A stretch of DNA of 12,002 nt from Planctomycetota bacterium (GCA_023261405.1 JAHFOZ010000121.1:1-12002), one strand, 5' to 3'. Positions 1-7,680 are shown, counted from the stretch's first letter. The notes: generated by a model not told the origin, from the letters alone. Made by a program: numbers and translations.

Positions 1-58
1 AAGGGCTGCACCGCAACACAAATGCGAACACGAAAATGCCCCGGTTGTGCGGCGAAGG

Positions 59-1462
59 CTAACTCGCTACCGGACCCGGGGTTACGCTCGCCCCTGATCC
101 CTGGTTACGGAACCCCTGCTTGCGCGGCCCGAGGAAGGCCTCGAGGGAATCGTCGAGCGCCTCCATCCAGGGCCCCTGAGGCGGTGGCGCCATCCTGCCG
201 GTGACCGCCGAGGGATAGGAGCGGTCGCGATAGATGAGGATGCCCTGCCTCTTGTGGTCCTCCCATTCCTTGAACAGCCGTGCCACGCGATCGAGGTCGG
301 GCCGCGCGCAGTCGGTGCGGGACAGGAGGTCGCGCACGTAGTCCGTCTGGAAGTCGATCGCGTCGGGGGAGTTCGTGAGCGCCTCCTCCCGGGCCACCCA
401 GTTCCGGGTCTCGGCCTCCCTCTCCGTGGCCGGCGGCAGGGTAATCCGGCCCAGGATGGCGTCGCGCGCGAACCAGGCCTGGGCGTCGAACATCGTGAAG
501 GTGTAGTACTGGTCCTGCATCCCCAGGTAGATCAGCCTGGGGTTCGGCTCCCAGAACACCCCCTTGTAAAGGCCGGGGGGATAGAGCCGGTTGCGGGTCT
601 CGAGGCGGAGTTCGTGATCGAGATAGGGGAAGTGGTGGAGATAGCCGGTGCAGAGGACGATCGCGTCCACCTCCCGACTGAAGCCATCCTTGAAGCGCGC
701 GAGGCGGCCGTCGAGCCGTTCGAGGAGCGGGACCTCCCGGATGCCTTCCGGCCAGGCGAATCCCAGCGGCCGGGTGCGCCAGCTGATCGTGACCGACCGG
801 GCGCCGAACTTTCGGCACTGGAGGGCGATGTCCTCCGCCGAGTAGCTCCCGCCGATCAGGAGCACGTCCTGGCCCGCGAACTCGGCGGCGTTGCGGAAGT
901 CGTGCGAGTGGAGCTGGCGGCCCGGGAAGGTGTCGAGACCGGGGAACTGCGGCACGTTGGGCGTCGAGAAGTGCCCGGCGGCGCAGATGACGTGGTCGAA
1001 CTCGGAGGTGCCCGGGGTGTCGCCGTGGACGCTCACGGAGAACTTGCTCCGACCTTCCGACCAGGAGACCTTCCGGACGGGCGTGTTGAATCTGCAGTAG
1101 GGGCGGACGCCCCACTTCTCCGCCCTCCCGGCCAGGTAGTTCTGCAGAACCGCGCGGGGTGGGAAGGAGGGGAGGGGCCGGCCGAAGTGCTCCTCGAAGG
1201 TGTAGTCGGGGAACTCGACGCACTCCTTGGGGCCGTTGGACCAGAGATGGCGGTACATGCTTCCGTGGACGGGCTCGCCGCTCTCGTCAAGCCCCGTCCG
1301 GTCCGTGTAGTTCCAGAGCCCTCCCCAGTCGGCCTGCTTTTCATAGCAGACCAGCTCGGGGATCGCGGCCCCCTTCCGACGCGCGGCTTCGAAGGCGCAG
1401 AGCGCCGCCAGGCCGCTGGGGCCTGCACCGATGATGGCGACCCGACCGCTCTCGAGACCCAT
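59..1462 (-). CDS. tmm: Flavin-containing monooxygenase, probable trimethylamine monooxygenase (Tmm)
   Basis: This is probably a cytoplasmic FAD/NADPH monooxygenase that N-oxygenates trimethylamine and related methylated amines to N-oxides. The 467-residue length matches bacterial Tmm, and the similarity I recall runs nearly end to end. Visible motifs, counted from the ATG at 1462, are the FAD site GAGPSG (12-17), EKQADWGGLWNYT (42-54), the FMO-conserved Asn in LWSNGPK (N76), the FMO signature FxGxxxHxxxF as FPGRQLHSHDF (179-189), and the second Rossmann loop GGSYSAEDI, whose Tyr207 matches the catalytically important Tyr of bacterial FMO. The Tmm-like C-terminal stretch ending in ALDDSLEAFL is also present. 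About 20 residues after that point look unlike the family. The start is ATG 1462, overlapping the upstream TGA by one base; GTG 1465 would give a GTGA overlap. No Shine-Dalgarno is evident, so translational coupling is likely. No tdm (TMAO demethylase) is in view. The family call is firm; the substrate is inferred from similarity. Confidence 0.85.
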   Translation of the reverse strand: MGLESGRVAIIGAGPSGLAALCAFEAARRKGAAIPELVCYEKQADWGGLWNYTDRTGLDESGEPVHGSMYRHLWSNGPKECVEFPDYTFEEHFGRPLPSFPPRAVLQNYLAGRAEKWGVRPYCRFNTPVRKVSWSEGRSKFSVSVHGDTPGTSEFDHVICAAGHFSTPNVPQFPGLDTFPGRQLHSHDFRNAAEFAGQDVLLIGGSYSAEDIALQCRKFGARSVTISWRTRPLGFAWPEGIREVPLLERLDGRLARFKDGFSREVDAIVLCTGYLHHFPYLDHELRLETRNRLYPPGLYKGVFWEPNPRLIYLGMQDQYYTFTMFDAQAWFARDAILGRITLPPATEREAETRNWVAREEALTNSPDAIDFQTDYVRDLLSRTDCARPDLDRVARLFKEWEDHKRQGILIYRDRSYPSAVTGRMAPPPQGPWMEALDDSLEAFLGPRKQGFRNQGSGASVTPGPVAS

Positions 1463-4152
1463 CACTTCGCGCGGAGAAACACGAGCAGGTCGGCGAAGTC
1501 CTGGGCGCTGAGGCTGGACTCGAGGCCATCGGGCATGAGGGAGGCCGGCCAGGCCTTGACCTCGGCGATGTCGGAGCGCGAGATCGTGGTCTCCTCGCCC
1601 GCCGCGCGGCGCAGCGTGAGGCTCGCCGGGGTCTCGGCCGAGACCACGCCGTTGATCACCGCGCCGGCGTTCGTGCGCACGACGTAGACCTGGTAGGAAG
1701 GATCCATCGCGCGGTTCGGGTCGAGCAGGTCCACCAGCAGCGCCCGCCGGTCACGCCCCAGCGCGGCCTCGAGGTCCGGCCCCACCTTGATGCCCTTGCC
1801 TTCGAGCCGGTGGCAGATCGCGCAGCTGGTCGTGAAGATTTTCTCCCCGCGGACGCGGTCCCCCGCGACCTTGGCCAGCTTCGCGGTGACTTCGCGGATC
1901 GCCTCCTCGCGGTCCTCCGAGATCTTCGCCTCGAGGAGCTTCTTCGCGCGCGCGCGGATCGACCCTTCGGGGTGCCGCGCCAGCTCCGATCGATGGTGCG
2001 GCGCGAATTCGACCGCGCGGATAGCCCCCTTCTCCACCCGATCCAGGAGTTCGCGGACCCGCTCGGGCCTCGTGAGCTGGACGGCGAGGACGGCGTTGCG
2101 CACGGGCACCGTCAGGGTCGGCCAGCCCTCCAGCAGCTTCGAGCCGATCGCCTCGCCGTGCGCGCGGATCACCGCGAGCTGCACCTCCTGCGGCTCCCGG
2201 GGACCCAGGAGCCCCGCCAGCTTCTCCGCCCGCTCAGCGGATGGGAAGAGCGCGAGGAACTCGATCGACTCCACACGTGCCGGGGGAGCTGCCGCCGAAA
2301 GCGAGAGGGCGAGCGCCGCGGCGACCCATTCGGAGGCTCGCGCATCCAGGCCGGCCTCCCGGAGGAGCGCGTCGAGGTCCTGCCCTGCGCGGCGCAGCGG
2401 CTCAAGGACCTCGAGCACCGCACGCTCGCGGGGACCCAGGTTGCCTTGGATCGAGCGGAGCCAGCGCAGCGGCTCCTCCCCCTTCCGGCGGCGGCCGACC
2501 TGCCGGGCGAGGTCCCGGATGAGCGTGAGGTCCTCCAGCCTGGGCAGCAGGTCCACCGCGCCTTCGCCCACCGAGGAGAGGATCGCGGCGCGGACCCACG
2601 GATCGGCCGCATCGCGGCGGGCCACCGCGGCGAGGACGGGCGCCTCGCCGAGCGAGAGCGCGAGCTGGAATCGCACCCGTGGGTCGGGGTCGTCCGCCAT
2701 AGCCCGAAGCGCGTCCTTGAGCGGGAACGCCTCCGCCATGCGGATCGCGTGCTCGCGGATCCCGGCGACGGCGTCCTTGAGCGCGGGCTCGAGATCGGCC
2801 GATGCGAGCTCGCCGAGCCCCTCGAGCGTGTGGAGGGCATGCAGACGGCCGAAGGGGGCATCGCCTCTCGCGAGGGCGCGGATTGCGGGGGCGGCGTCCT
2901 TCGCGCTGCGCTCCACGAGGAGCCGCTGGGCCGTGAGCCGCCACCAGGGGTTCTCGTGCGCAAGGTGGGGAACGAGATCCGCCGAAGCCGCCGCGCCGAG
3001 TCGAGGCCGCTCACCGGCCGGGCCGTTCCTGATCCGGCAGATCCGCCCGCAGTCCTTCCCGGCGTTCAAGTCCAGCTTCTTCTGGATCTCCTTGGGGATA
3101 TAGTCCGGATGCTCGATCACGGCGCGCTGCATGTCCGCCACGTAGAGGGCGCCGTCGGGGCCGCCCGCCAGGTTCACCGGGCGGCACCAGGGGTCGCGCG
3201 AGGCGAGGAACTCGCGCCCCTCGAGCGCCCGCTTCGCCGTGAAGCCGGCCCCCTTGGGGACGTGAAGATCCTGGTGCACGAGGTTGAGCACGGGCTCGCA
3301 CACGAAGGCGCTGCCGCGCCAGACCGTCACGGCGCACGAGGAGTCCGTGTCGGTGGTGAAGACCATGTCGCGCGGGCTGACAGGAAAGAGCTTCGGGATG
3401 TTCCCGTGGTCGGAGATCGACTCCTCGACCGCGGGGATCGCGAGCGCCGGCTCGCGCCGCAGGTAGCGCAGGGGGAGCACGGGGTGGATCGCGTGGTTGT
3501 CGTGCCGCACGATGAAACGCCGGCCCCACTCGTCGAACGTGTTGCCGAACTGGGAGTTCCCCGAGACGGGTTCGACCTCGCTGGTGTCGGGCCGGAAACG
3601 GAAGTCCGTGCCGTTCAGCTTGACGCCGTTCACGGTCCCGCCGCTGAGTCCGTTCGAGGCGTAGACCCAGTTGTCGAGCGCGAACTGCAGGCCGTTGAGC
3701 AGGTGCTGCGTGTTCTGCCGGCCGAATCCGGAGAGGATCGTGCGGCGCTCGTCGGCCCTCCCGTCGCCGTCCGTGTCCTTGAGGTAGAGCACCTCGTACG
3801 CCGCCGTGACGAGGAGGCCGCCCTTCCAGGGAAGGACGCCCGTGGGGAAGGGGATGCCTGAGGCGAAGACCGTGGACTTCTCGCGGCGCCCGTCGCCGTC
3901 GGCGTCCTCGAGGAGGCGTATCGTGCCGGCCGCGGGGCCCAGCGGGTAGTCGCGCATTTCGGCGACGAAGAGCCGGCCGTCCTCGTCGAACGCCATGGCC
4001 ACGGGGCTCACGACATCGGGTTCCGCGGCGACGAGGTCGAGGGTCCACCCGTCCTGGAGGACGAAGGACTTGAGGGCTTCTTCGGGGGGGAGGGGGCCGG
4101 TCCGGTCCTGGGCCGCGCCGCACGCCAGCAGGACGGCAAGGAGTCGCGACAC
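1462..4152 (-). CDS. PVC-type secreted dehydrogenase-like beta-propeller/HEAT/cytochrome c lipoprotein
   Basis: This 896-residue protein belongs to the large planctomycete/verrucomicrobial family of membrane-bound dehydrogenase-like proteins. The N-terminus VSRLLAVLLAC-G is a short lipoprotein signal with Cys11 as the likely acylated residue. A sorbosone-dehydrogenase-like beta-propeller follows, with two Ca-binding-like DxDGDGxxxE stretches (about 83-91 and 126-135). The middle, about 400-760, is Ala/Leu/Arg-rich helical sequence consistent with HEAT repeats. The C-terminal cytochrome c domain has CAICH (777-781) and a candidate axial Met in SLMPDG (Met873). It probably oxidises a sugar or alcohol outside the inner membrane and passes electrons to heme; the substrate is unknown. 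The GTG start at 4152 was chosen because it gives the signal peptide and lies 8 bases after the DUF1080 stop. The frame stays open another 107 codons upstream, but that sequence is Arg/Gly/Pro-rich and lies inside the DUF1080 gene. Confidence 0.88.
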   Translation of the reverse strand: MSRLLAVLLACGAAQDRTGPLPPEEALKSFVLQDGWTLDLVAAEPDVVSPVAMAFDEDGRLFVAEMRDYPLGPAAGTIRLLEDADGDGRREKSTVFASGIPFPTGVLPWKGGLLVTAAYEVLYLKDTDGDGRADERRTILSGFGRQNTQHLLNGLQFALDNWVYASNGLSGGTVNGVKLNGTDFRFRPDTSEVEPVSGNSQFGNTFDEWGRRFIVRHDNHAIHPVLPLRYLRREPALAIPAVEESISDHGNIPKLFPVSPRDMVFTTDTDSSCAVTVWRGSAFVCEPVLNLVHQDLHVPKGAGFTAKRALEGREFLASRDPWCRPVNLAGGPDGALYVADMQRAVIEHPDYIPKEIQKKLDLNAGKDCGRICRIRNGPAGERPRLGAAASADLVPHLAHENPWWRLTAQRLLVERSAKDAAPAIRALARGDAPFGRLHALHTLEGLGELASADLEPALKDAVAGIREHAIRMAEAFPLKDALRAMADDPDPRVRFQLALSLGEAPVLAAVARRDAADPWVRAAILSSVGEGAVDLLPRLEDLTLIRDLARQVGRRRKGEEPLRWLRSIQGNLGPRERAVLEVLEPLRRAGQDLDALLREAGLDARASEWVAAALALSLSAAAPPARVESIEFLALFPSAERAEKLAGLLGPREPQEVQLAVIRAHGEAIGSKLLEGWPTLTVPVRNAVLAVQLTRPERVRELLDRVEKGAIRAVEFAPHHRSELARHPEGSIRARAKKLLEAKISEDREEAIREVTAKLAKVAGDRVRGEKIFTTSCAICHRLEGKGIKVGPDLEAALGRDRRALLVDLLDPNRAMDPSYQVYVVRTNAGAVINGVVSAETPASLTLRRAAGEETTISRSDIAEVKAWPASLMPDGLESSLSAQDFADLLVFLRAK

Positions 4153-4160
4153 CGGCGGGC

Positions 4161-4853
4161 CTACTTCGCCGGCAGCGGGCCGATCTCGACCTTGCGGAAT
4201 TCGACCTCGGTGCCCTCGGCCTGGAGGGAAAGGGCTCCCCGGTCGGCGGTGCAGTTGGATCCTTCGTTGACGAGGTCGGCGTTCACCCAGACCTTGATCG
4301 TGCGCTCGCGCACCTCGACGACCATCGTGTTCCATTCGCCCACGGGCTTCTCCGAGTTGTCCGTCAGGTTGAGGATGCGCCGGGAATCCTTCGGGCCGCC
4401 GCCCCAGGCCTGGCCTTCCTTCTTCGGGCGGCGCTTCTCCATGTCGGGGACCTCGATGTTCTCCTGGATGCACCAGAAATCCCCGGCGTTCCCGCTGAAC
4501 ATCTGGACCTCGATGGACTTCGGGAACATGTCATAGAGCGCCCGTGGCGTGGAGGAATGGATCAGCACCCCGCAGTTGCCCGGCTTGCCCGGGAAGCGGT
4601 ACTCCACCTGCAGCCGGTAGTTCTTGTAGGACGTCGTGGTGGTCAGGTGGCCTTCGGGCTTGCCCTTGCTCACGAGCATGCCGTCGCGCACGATGAAGCT
4701 GTCCGGCGCGGCGGCGTCCTTGTCCTTGGCCGGCACGTCCGGCTTCCAGCCCGAGAGGTCCTTTCCGTTGAAGAGGGGCGTCACCTCTTTCGGAGTGACG
4801 GGGTCCTGCGTCCCGGCGGCCAGGACGGCGAACGCGAAAAGGGCTTTTATCAT
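4161..4853 (-). CDS. Secreted DUF1080 protein (3-keto-disaccharide hydrolase-like)
   Basis: This 230-residue protein has a signal peptide (MIKALFAFAVLAAG, cleavage near residues 14-17) and a single DUF1080 domain with a concanavalin-like fold. Family hallmarks are visible: LFNGKDLSGW (27-36), a VEYRFP strand followed by GNCGVLIHS (92-100), SIEVQM (113-118), WNTMVVEVR, and a final strand ending EFRKVEIGPLP. Members are very abundant in Planctomycetota and Verrucomicrobiota and are annotated as 3-keto-glycoside hydrolases, acting outside the inner membrane on sugars first oxidised at C3. The neighbouring propeller/cytochrome protein is a plausible oxidation partner. The ATG at 4853 follows the upstream stop by 27 bases without a clear Shine-Dalgarno, and it sits inside an 8-bp inverted repeat (4848-4868). 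The family is certain; the substrate is unknown. Confidence 0.9.
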   Translation of the reverse strand: MIKALFAFAVLAAGTQDPVTPKEVTPLFNGKDLSGWKPDVPAKDKDAAAPDSFIVRDGMLVSKGKPEGHLTTTTSYKNYRLQVEYRFPGKPGNCGVLIHSSTPRALYDMFPKSIEVQMFSGNAGDFWCIQENIEVPDMEKRRPKKEGQAWGGGPKDSRRILNLTDNSEKPVGEWNTMVVEVRERTIKVWVNADLVNEGSNCTADRGALSLQAEGTEVEFRKVEIGPLPAK

Positions 4854-4868
4854 AGGTCGGCTATGATA
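4848..4868 (-). promoter_or_regulatory. 8-bp perfect inverted repeat enclosing the DUF1080 start codon
   Basis: The arms TATCATAG (4848-4855) and CTATGATA (4861-4868) are perfectly complementary around a 5-base loop. In the minus-strand mRNA the AUG of the DUF1080 gene (4853-4851) lies in the 3' arm of the hairpin. The repeat is seen directly and is AT-rich in a GC-rich region. A role in limiting initiation, or as a protein-binding palindrome, is inference. Chance is possible given its modest length. Confidence 0.4.
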
Positions 4869-4880
4869 CGCCGCTCGATC

Positions 4881-6233
4881 CTACCGCGCAAGCTGATCGA
4901 GGAGTTTCAGCGCCTCCTCCACCACCGCCTCGCCGGTGCCCTGCTCGGTGAACGAGTGCAGGCCTGTCCAGGTCTGGTAGCCGCCGAGCTCGAACCCTTT
5001 CCGGTCCGGGAGGTAGCCGATCCAGTCGTTCGCCAGCTCGGCGACGTAGGTGTGGCGGAACGGCGAGCGGCGCTTGATCTCCAGGCCGAGCGTGGTGAAG
5101 AACTCGGCCGGCACGCCGACGAGGGCGACGTCGCCGATCCGGATCGCCTGGATCCAGCTCTTCCGCTCCTGTCCCTGCTGCGGGGCGAGGACCTGCCGTT
5201 GTTTTCGGAAGACCTCGATGATCCCGTCCGCCCCGCCGGGGGCGCGCTTGCGGCAGTAGGCGGAGACCGCCTCATCCTCCTTCGCCTCGTCGAACTTCCG
5301 GACGCGGTACGCGAACTCGCGCTTGAGGGCCACGATGGCGTCCACCGCGCGCGGCTCCGCCTTCGCGAGGGTCTCCCTCACGGTCTCCTTGATGCGGTGG
5401 GCCATCTCGTCGCAGGAAAGCGCGCCGAGGTTGTGGGTGGACCCGGATGCGCCTTCGAGGAACGAGACCGTGCCGCCGAGCTCCGCCTCGAGCTCCTGTG
5501 CGGCGAGGCCGTAGAAGGAAGGCGAGCGGACGCCGCCCTTCCGGGTGCCGATGCTGTGGGTGGAGTGGTTGAAGAGGAGCGCGCGGAGCTTGTTCGCGGA
5601 ATCGCGGAAGGCGAGCACGGGCAGCTCCGGGTCGAAGGGGCCGGTGGGCCGCAGGGCGTCCTTCCGGTCGCCGATCCAGAAGATCGTGTTGTCGCCGAGG
5701 AGGAGGCGGCTGTTCTGGCCTACCGTGGACTCTTGTCCCCGGGCGAAGTGGAAGGAGGCCTCGCCGCGACTTGCCGCCGCCTGGCTTACCGACTCCACGA
5801 TGGCCCTGACGACCCTTTCGGAGAAGACGGTGTCGACCGCGTAGCCGTGCACCGTGCAGCTGGTGGGCGCGTGGTGGGTATGGGTGGCGTTGATGAGGAT
5901 GTGAGAGGCCGGGATCGGCGTGATCTTGACGATCTCGGCGATGGCGCGGTCGAGCAGGGCGCGGTCCATCATGAGGACGTCGCAGGCGACGATCGCCACG
6001 GGGGGCGAGCCGGGCTTCTCGATCACGACGGCGACGGCGCGGAGCTTGCCCTCCTGGCCCGTGGCGCGGCCGGGGTGGATACCCCCGCCGATGACCATGG
6101 AGTCGTCGGCCTCGATGTCCACGGCCGCCGCGCCGACCCGCACGTTCGGGGTGAAGGCAGGAAGCGCGGCCTGCTCCGAGGCGCAGCTGGGGAAAAGCAT
6201 CAGGAGGCCCAGGAGGGCGAAGCGCATCGTCAT
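4881..6233 (-). CDS. Neutral/alkaline ceramidase-like secreted hydrolase
   Basis: This 450-residue exported protein resembles the neutral/alkaline non-lysosomal ceramidase family, zinc amidases that cleave the N-acyl bond of ceramide. The N-terminus MTMRFALLGLLMLFPSC is a signal sequence; Cys17 may be acylated, although FPSC is a poor lipobox. Family features are INATHTHHAPT (114-124) with candidate zinc-ligand histidines, a second histidine cluster FNHSTHS (about 221-227), and a C-terminal ANDWIGYLPDRKGFELGGYQ stretch matching the family's conserved Tyr-containing region. Planctomycete members are common and many probably act on something other than ceramide, so the substrate is unknown. The start at 6233 is preceded at 11 bases by GAGG. 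The gene lies 32 bases after the LarA stop and 27 bases before the DUF1080 start, inside the same operon. Confidence 0.8.
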   Translation of the reverse strand: MTMRFALLGLLMLFPSCASEQAALPAFTPNVRVGAAAVDIEADDSMVIGGGIHPGRATGQEGKLRAVAVVIEKPGSPPVAIVACDVLMMDRALLDRAIAEIVKITPIPASHILINATHTHHAPTSCTVHGYAVDTVFSERVVRAIVESVSQAAASRGEASFHFARGQESTVGQNSRLLLGDNTIFWIGDRKDALRPTGPFDPELPVLAFRDSANKLRALLFNHSTHSIGTRKGGVRSPSFYGLAAQELEAELGGTVSFLEGASGSTHNLGALSCDEMAHRIKETVRETLAKAEPRAVDAIVALKREFAYRVRKFDEAKEDEAVSAYCRKRAPGGADGIIEVFRKQRQVLAPQQGQERKSWIQAIRIGDVALVGVPAEFFTTLGLEIKRRSPFRHTYVAELANDWIGYLPDRKGFELGGYQTWTGLHSFTEQGTGEAVVEEALKLLDQLAR

Positions 6234-6265
6234 CCGCTAGATTGCCTCGGGGGACGGCAGTCCTG

Positions 6266-7534
6266 TCAGGAAGCCAGGTACGGGATCGTCATGGGGCCCT
6301 CGGGCAGGACGGCCACGGGAACGTCCCGGCCCGCCCGCTCCAGTTCCTTGCGGAGGCTCGCGCTCACGTCGGTCACAGGCTCCAGGTGGGCGCGGCGGAC
6401 CTCGTCGGCGGCGATCTCGCTGTAGAGCCCGGTGCGCGCCCGGACAAGGATCATCGCAAGCATCTGGGCCTCCCACTGGTCGAACATCTCGAAACCGGGC
6501 GCGAGGACGGTGTCGAGGATCGCCCGGGGGGTCCCGTGATCGAAGAGCAGCTTCTTGAAGTTTCCGTGGGAGGGGAAGCCGTCGTTGCAGCGCGAGGCGG
6601 CGAGGATGTAGCCGTCGTCGGACACGATTTGGGCGGCGGCGGACATGCCCTTGACGGCCTGGTAGAGGTTCTGGTCCAGCGGGTAGCCGCCGTTGGTGGT
6701 GATCACGACGGGAAAGGGCTTCGAACAGCGGACCATGGCCGTCTCGCGGGCGAAGGCGCAGCCCTGCTCGTGGGCGCTGATGGGGTGGCCGCAGTAGTAG
6801 CCGGTGATCTTCCGGTCCTTGTTGAGGGTCACGTTGAGGCAGAAGTCGAGCGGGAGGAGCGCGGCGTTCTGACGGATCTGCTTCTGGGTGGGGTTGCCCT
6901 CGAGGACTCCCCAGGTGCTCTTCGGGTCGGCGATCACGGCGGCGCGGTGGTAGTGGGTGATGGCCTCGATGTCGGCGATGGCCGGGAAGATGCCCTTGTA
7001 GCCGCCCGAGAAGCCGGCCATGAAGTGGGGCTCGATGAAGCCGAGCACGATGCGCTTGTCGGCCTGGACGTAGTCCCTGTTCATCCAGACCTCGCGGCCG
7101 TCGCGGGTCTTCCCGGCGCGCGCGAGGGTGGAACGGTCGTGCGCGTCGTGGTTGACGATCCTGTACCCGCGGGCCACCGCGGGGCCGACCATCTTCTCGA
7201 GTTCCGCCGGGGTGTTGGCCCGGTGCGAGCCGGTGCCGTTGACGATCGTGAAGTTCGCCGCCGGGACGTGGGAGAGTTCCTCGAAGAGCCACGGGAGGAG
7301 GCGGTCGGAGGGGAGCGGCCGGGTGATGTCGGGGATGACGACGGCCACGCGGTCCGAGGTCCGCACGAGGTCCTTCAGGGGACGCGTGCCGATGGGGTTC
7401 CGCAGGGCCTGGCGGAACCCGGCCGCCTCGTCCGCGATCCCGGGGACAAAGCGCGGCTCGACGACCGTGACGTTGGGCGCGTCGGTCTCGAGCTCGAGGC
7501 CGGAGGTGCCATACTGCAGTTTAATTTTCTTCAT
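6266..7534 (-). CDS. larA: LarA-family nickel-pincer 2-hydroxyacid racemase/epimerase (DUF2088)
   Basis: This cytoplasmic enzyme is of the lactate racemase superfamily, which uses the nickel-pincer nucleotide cofactor to racemise or epimerise 2-hydroxy acids (lactate, malate, gluconate and others, depending on the member). Counted from ATG 7534 (422 residues), the key residues known from Lactiplantibacillus LarA are present: DITR (D69, R72), His104 in GTGSHR, His170 in EPHFMAGFSGG, Lys180 in GGYKG (the cofactor attachment position), His196 in HYHR, and the Gln292/Lys295 pair in LYQAVKG. The start at 7534 gives MKKIKLQYG, the usual family N-terminus; an in-frame ATG at 7552 adds six residues. 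Neither has a clear Shine-Dalgarno. It is the first gene of the minus-strand operon. The cofactor-synthesis genes larB, larC and larE are not in the window. The substrate cannot be read from the sequence. Confidence 0.87.
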   Translation of the reverse strand: MKKIKLQYGTSGLELETDAPNVTVVEPRFVPGIADEAAGFRQALRNPIGTRPLKDLVRTSDRVAVVIPDITRPLPSDRLLPWLFEELSHVPAANFTIVNGTGSHRANTPAELEKMVGPAVARGYRIVNHDAHDRSTLARAGKTRDGREVWMNRDYVQADKRIVLGFIEPHFMAGFSGGYKGIFPAIADIEAITHYHRAAVIADPKSTWGVLEGNPTQKQIRQNAALLPLDFCLNVTLNKDRKITGYYCGHPISAHEQGCAFARETAMVRCSKPFPVVITTNGGYPLDQNLYQAVKGMSAAAQIVSDDGYILAASRCNDGFPSHGNFKKLLFDHGTPRAILDTVLAPGFEMFDQWEAQMLAMILVRARTGLYSEIAADEVRRAHLEPVTDVSASLRKELERAGRDVPVAVLPEGPMTIPYLAS

Positions 7535-7576
7535 CGCGGGCGAGTAGATCATACACAGAAGCGCAAAGCGGGGGAA

Positions 7577-7604
7577 GGGAGCGGGTCGTCGGGAGCGGGT
7601 CGTC
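7577..7604. repeat. Two exact tandem copies of a 14-bp unit
   Basis: GGGAGCGGGTCGTC occurs at 7577-7590 and again at 7591-7604, followed by a further GGG. It sits upstream of LarA on one side and RNase H on the other. It could be a direct-repeat operator spaced about 1.3 helical turns apart, or simple slippage duplication. Only the repeat itself is seen. Confidence 0.8.
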
Positions 7605-7638
7605 GGGCAGCCTGCTTGCCTTCAGTCATGAGCATCCC

Positions 7639-7661
7639 GGAGGGTGAAAATGCCGATCTAA
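7639..7661 (+). other. Three-codon minigene (Met-Pro-Ile-stop) with Shine-Dalgarno upstream of rnhA
   Basis: GGAGGG (7639-7644) lies 5 bases before ATG CCG ATC TAA (7650-7661), and the RNase H start follows 24 bases after that stop. The arrangement is that of a very short leader ORF. It is visible in the sequence, but function is inference and chance occurrence is quite possible. Confidence 0.25.
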
Positions 7662-7674
7662 TCCTGTCAGCGAA

Positions 7675-7680
7675 AAGGAG
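7675..7680 (+). promoter_or_regulatory. Ribosome binding site of rnhA
   Basis: AAGGAG ends 5 bases before ATG 7686. It is the clearest Shine-Dalgarno in the window and fixes the start of the RNase H gene. Confidence 0.8.

Noticed and set aside
80..118. Two copies of GGTTACG and a short GGTT/AACC inverted repeat in the tail of the monooxygenase gene, considered as an attachment site or terminator
   Set aside because: The repeats are too short, there is no T tract and no mobile element nearby; chance repetition is sufficient. The odd protein tail is noted in the gene entry.
1810..3861. Long plus-strand open frames opposite the cytochrome c protein gene (also at 254-1687, 4557-6425 and 6242-8017)
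   Set aside because: They are antisense to genes with clear domains, and their translations are Arg/Ala/Gly/Glu-rich low-complexity sequence, as expected from stop-poor GC-rich DNA. No motifs were seen.
4153..4473. A 107-residue N-terminal extension of the cytochrome c protein
   Set aside because: It lies within the DUF1080 gene in another frame and is Arg/Gly/Pro-rich. GTG 4152 gives a proper lipoprotein signal directly after the DUF1080 stop.
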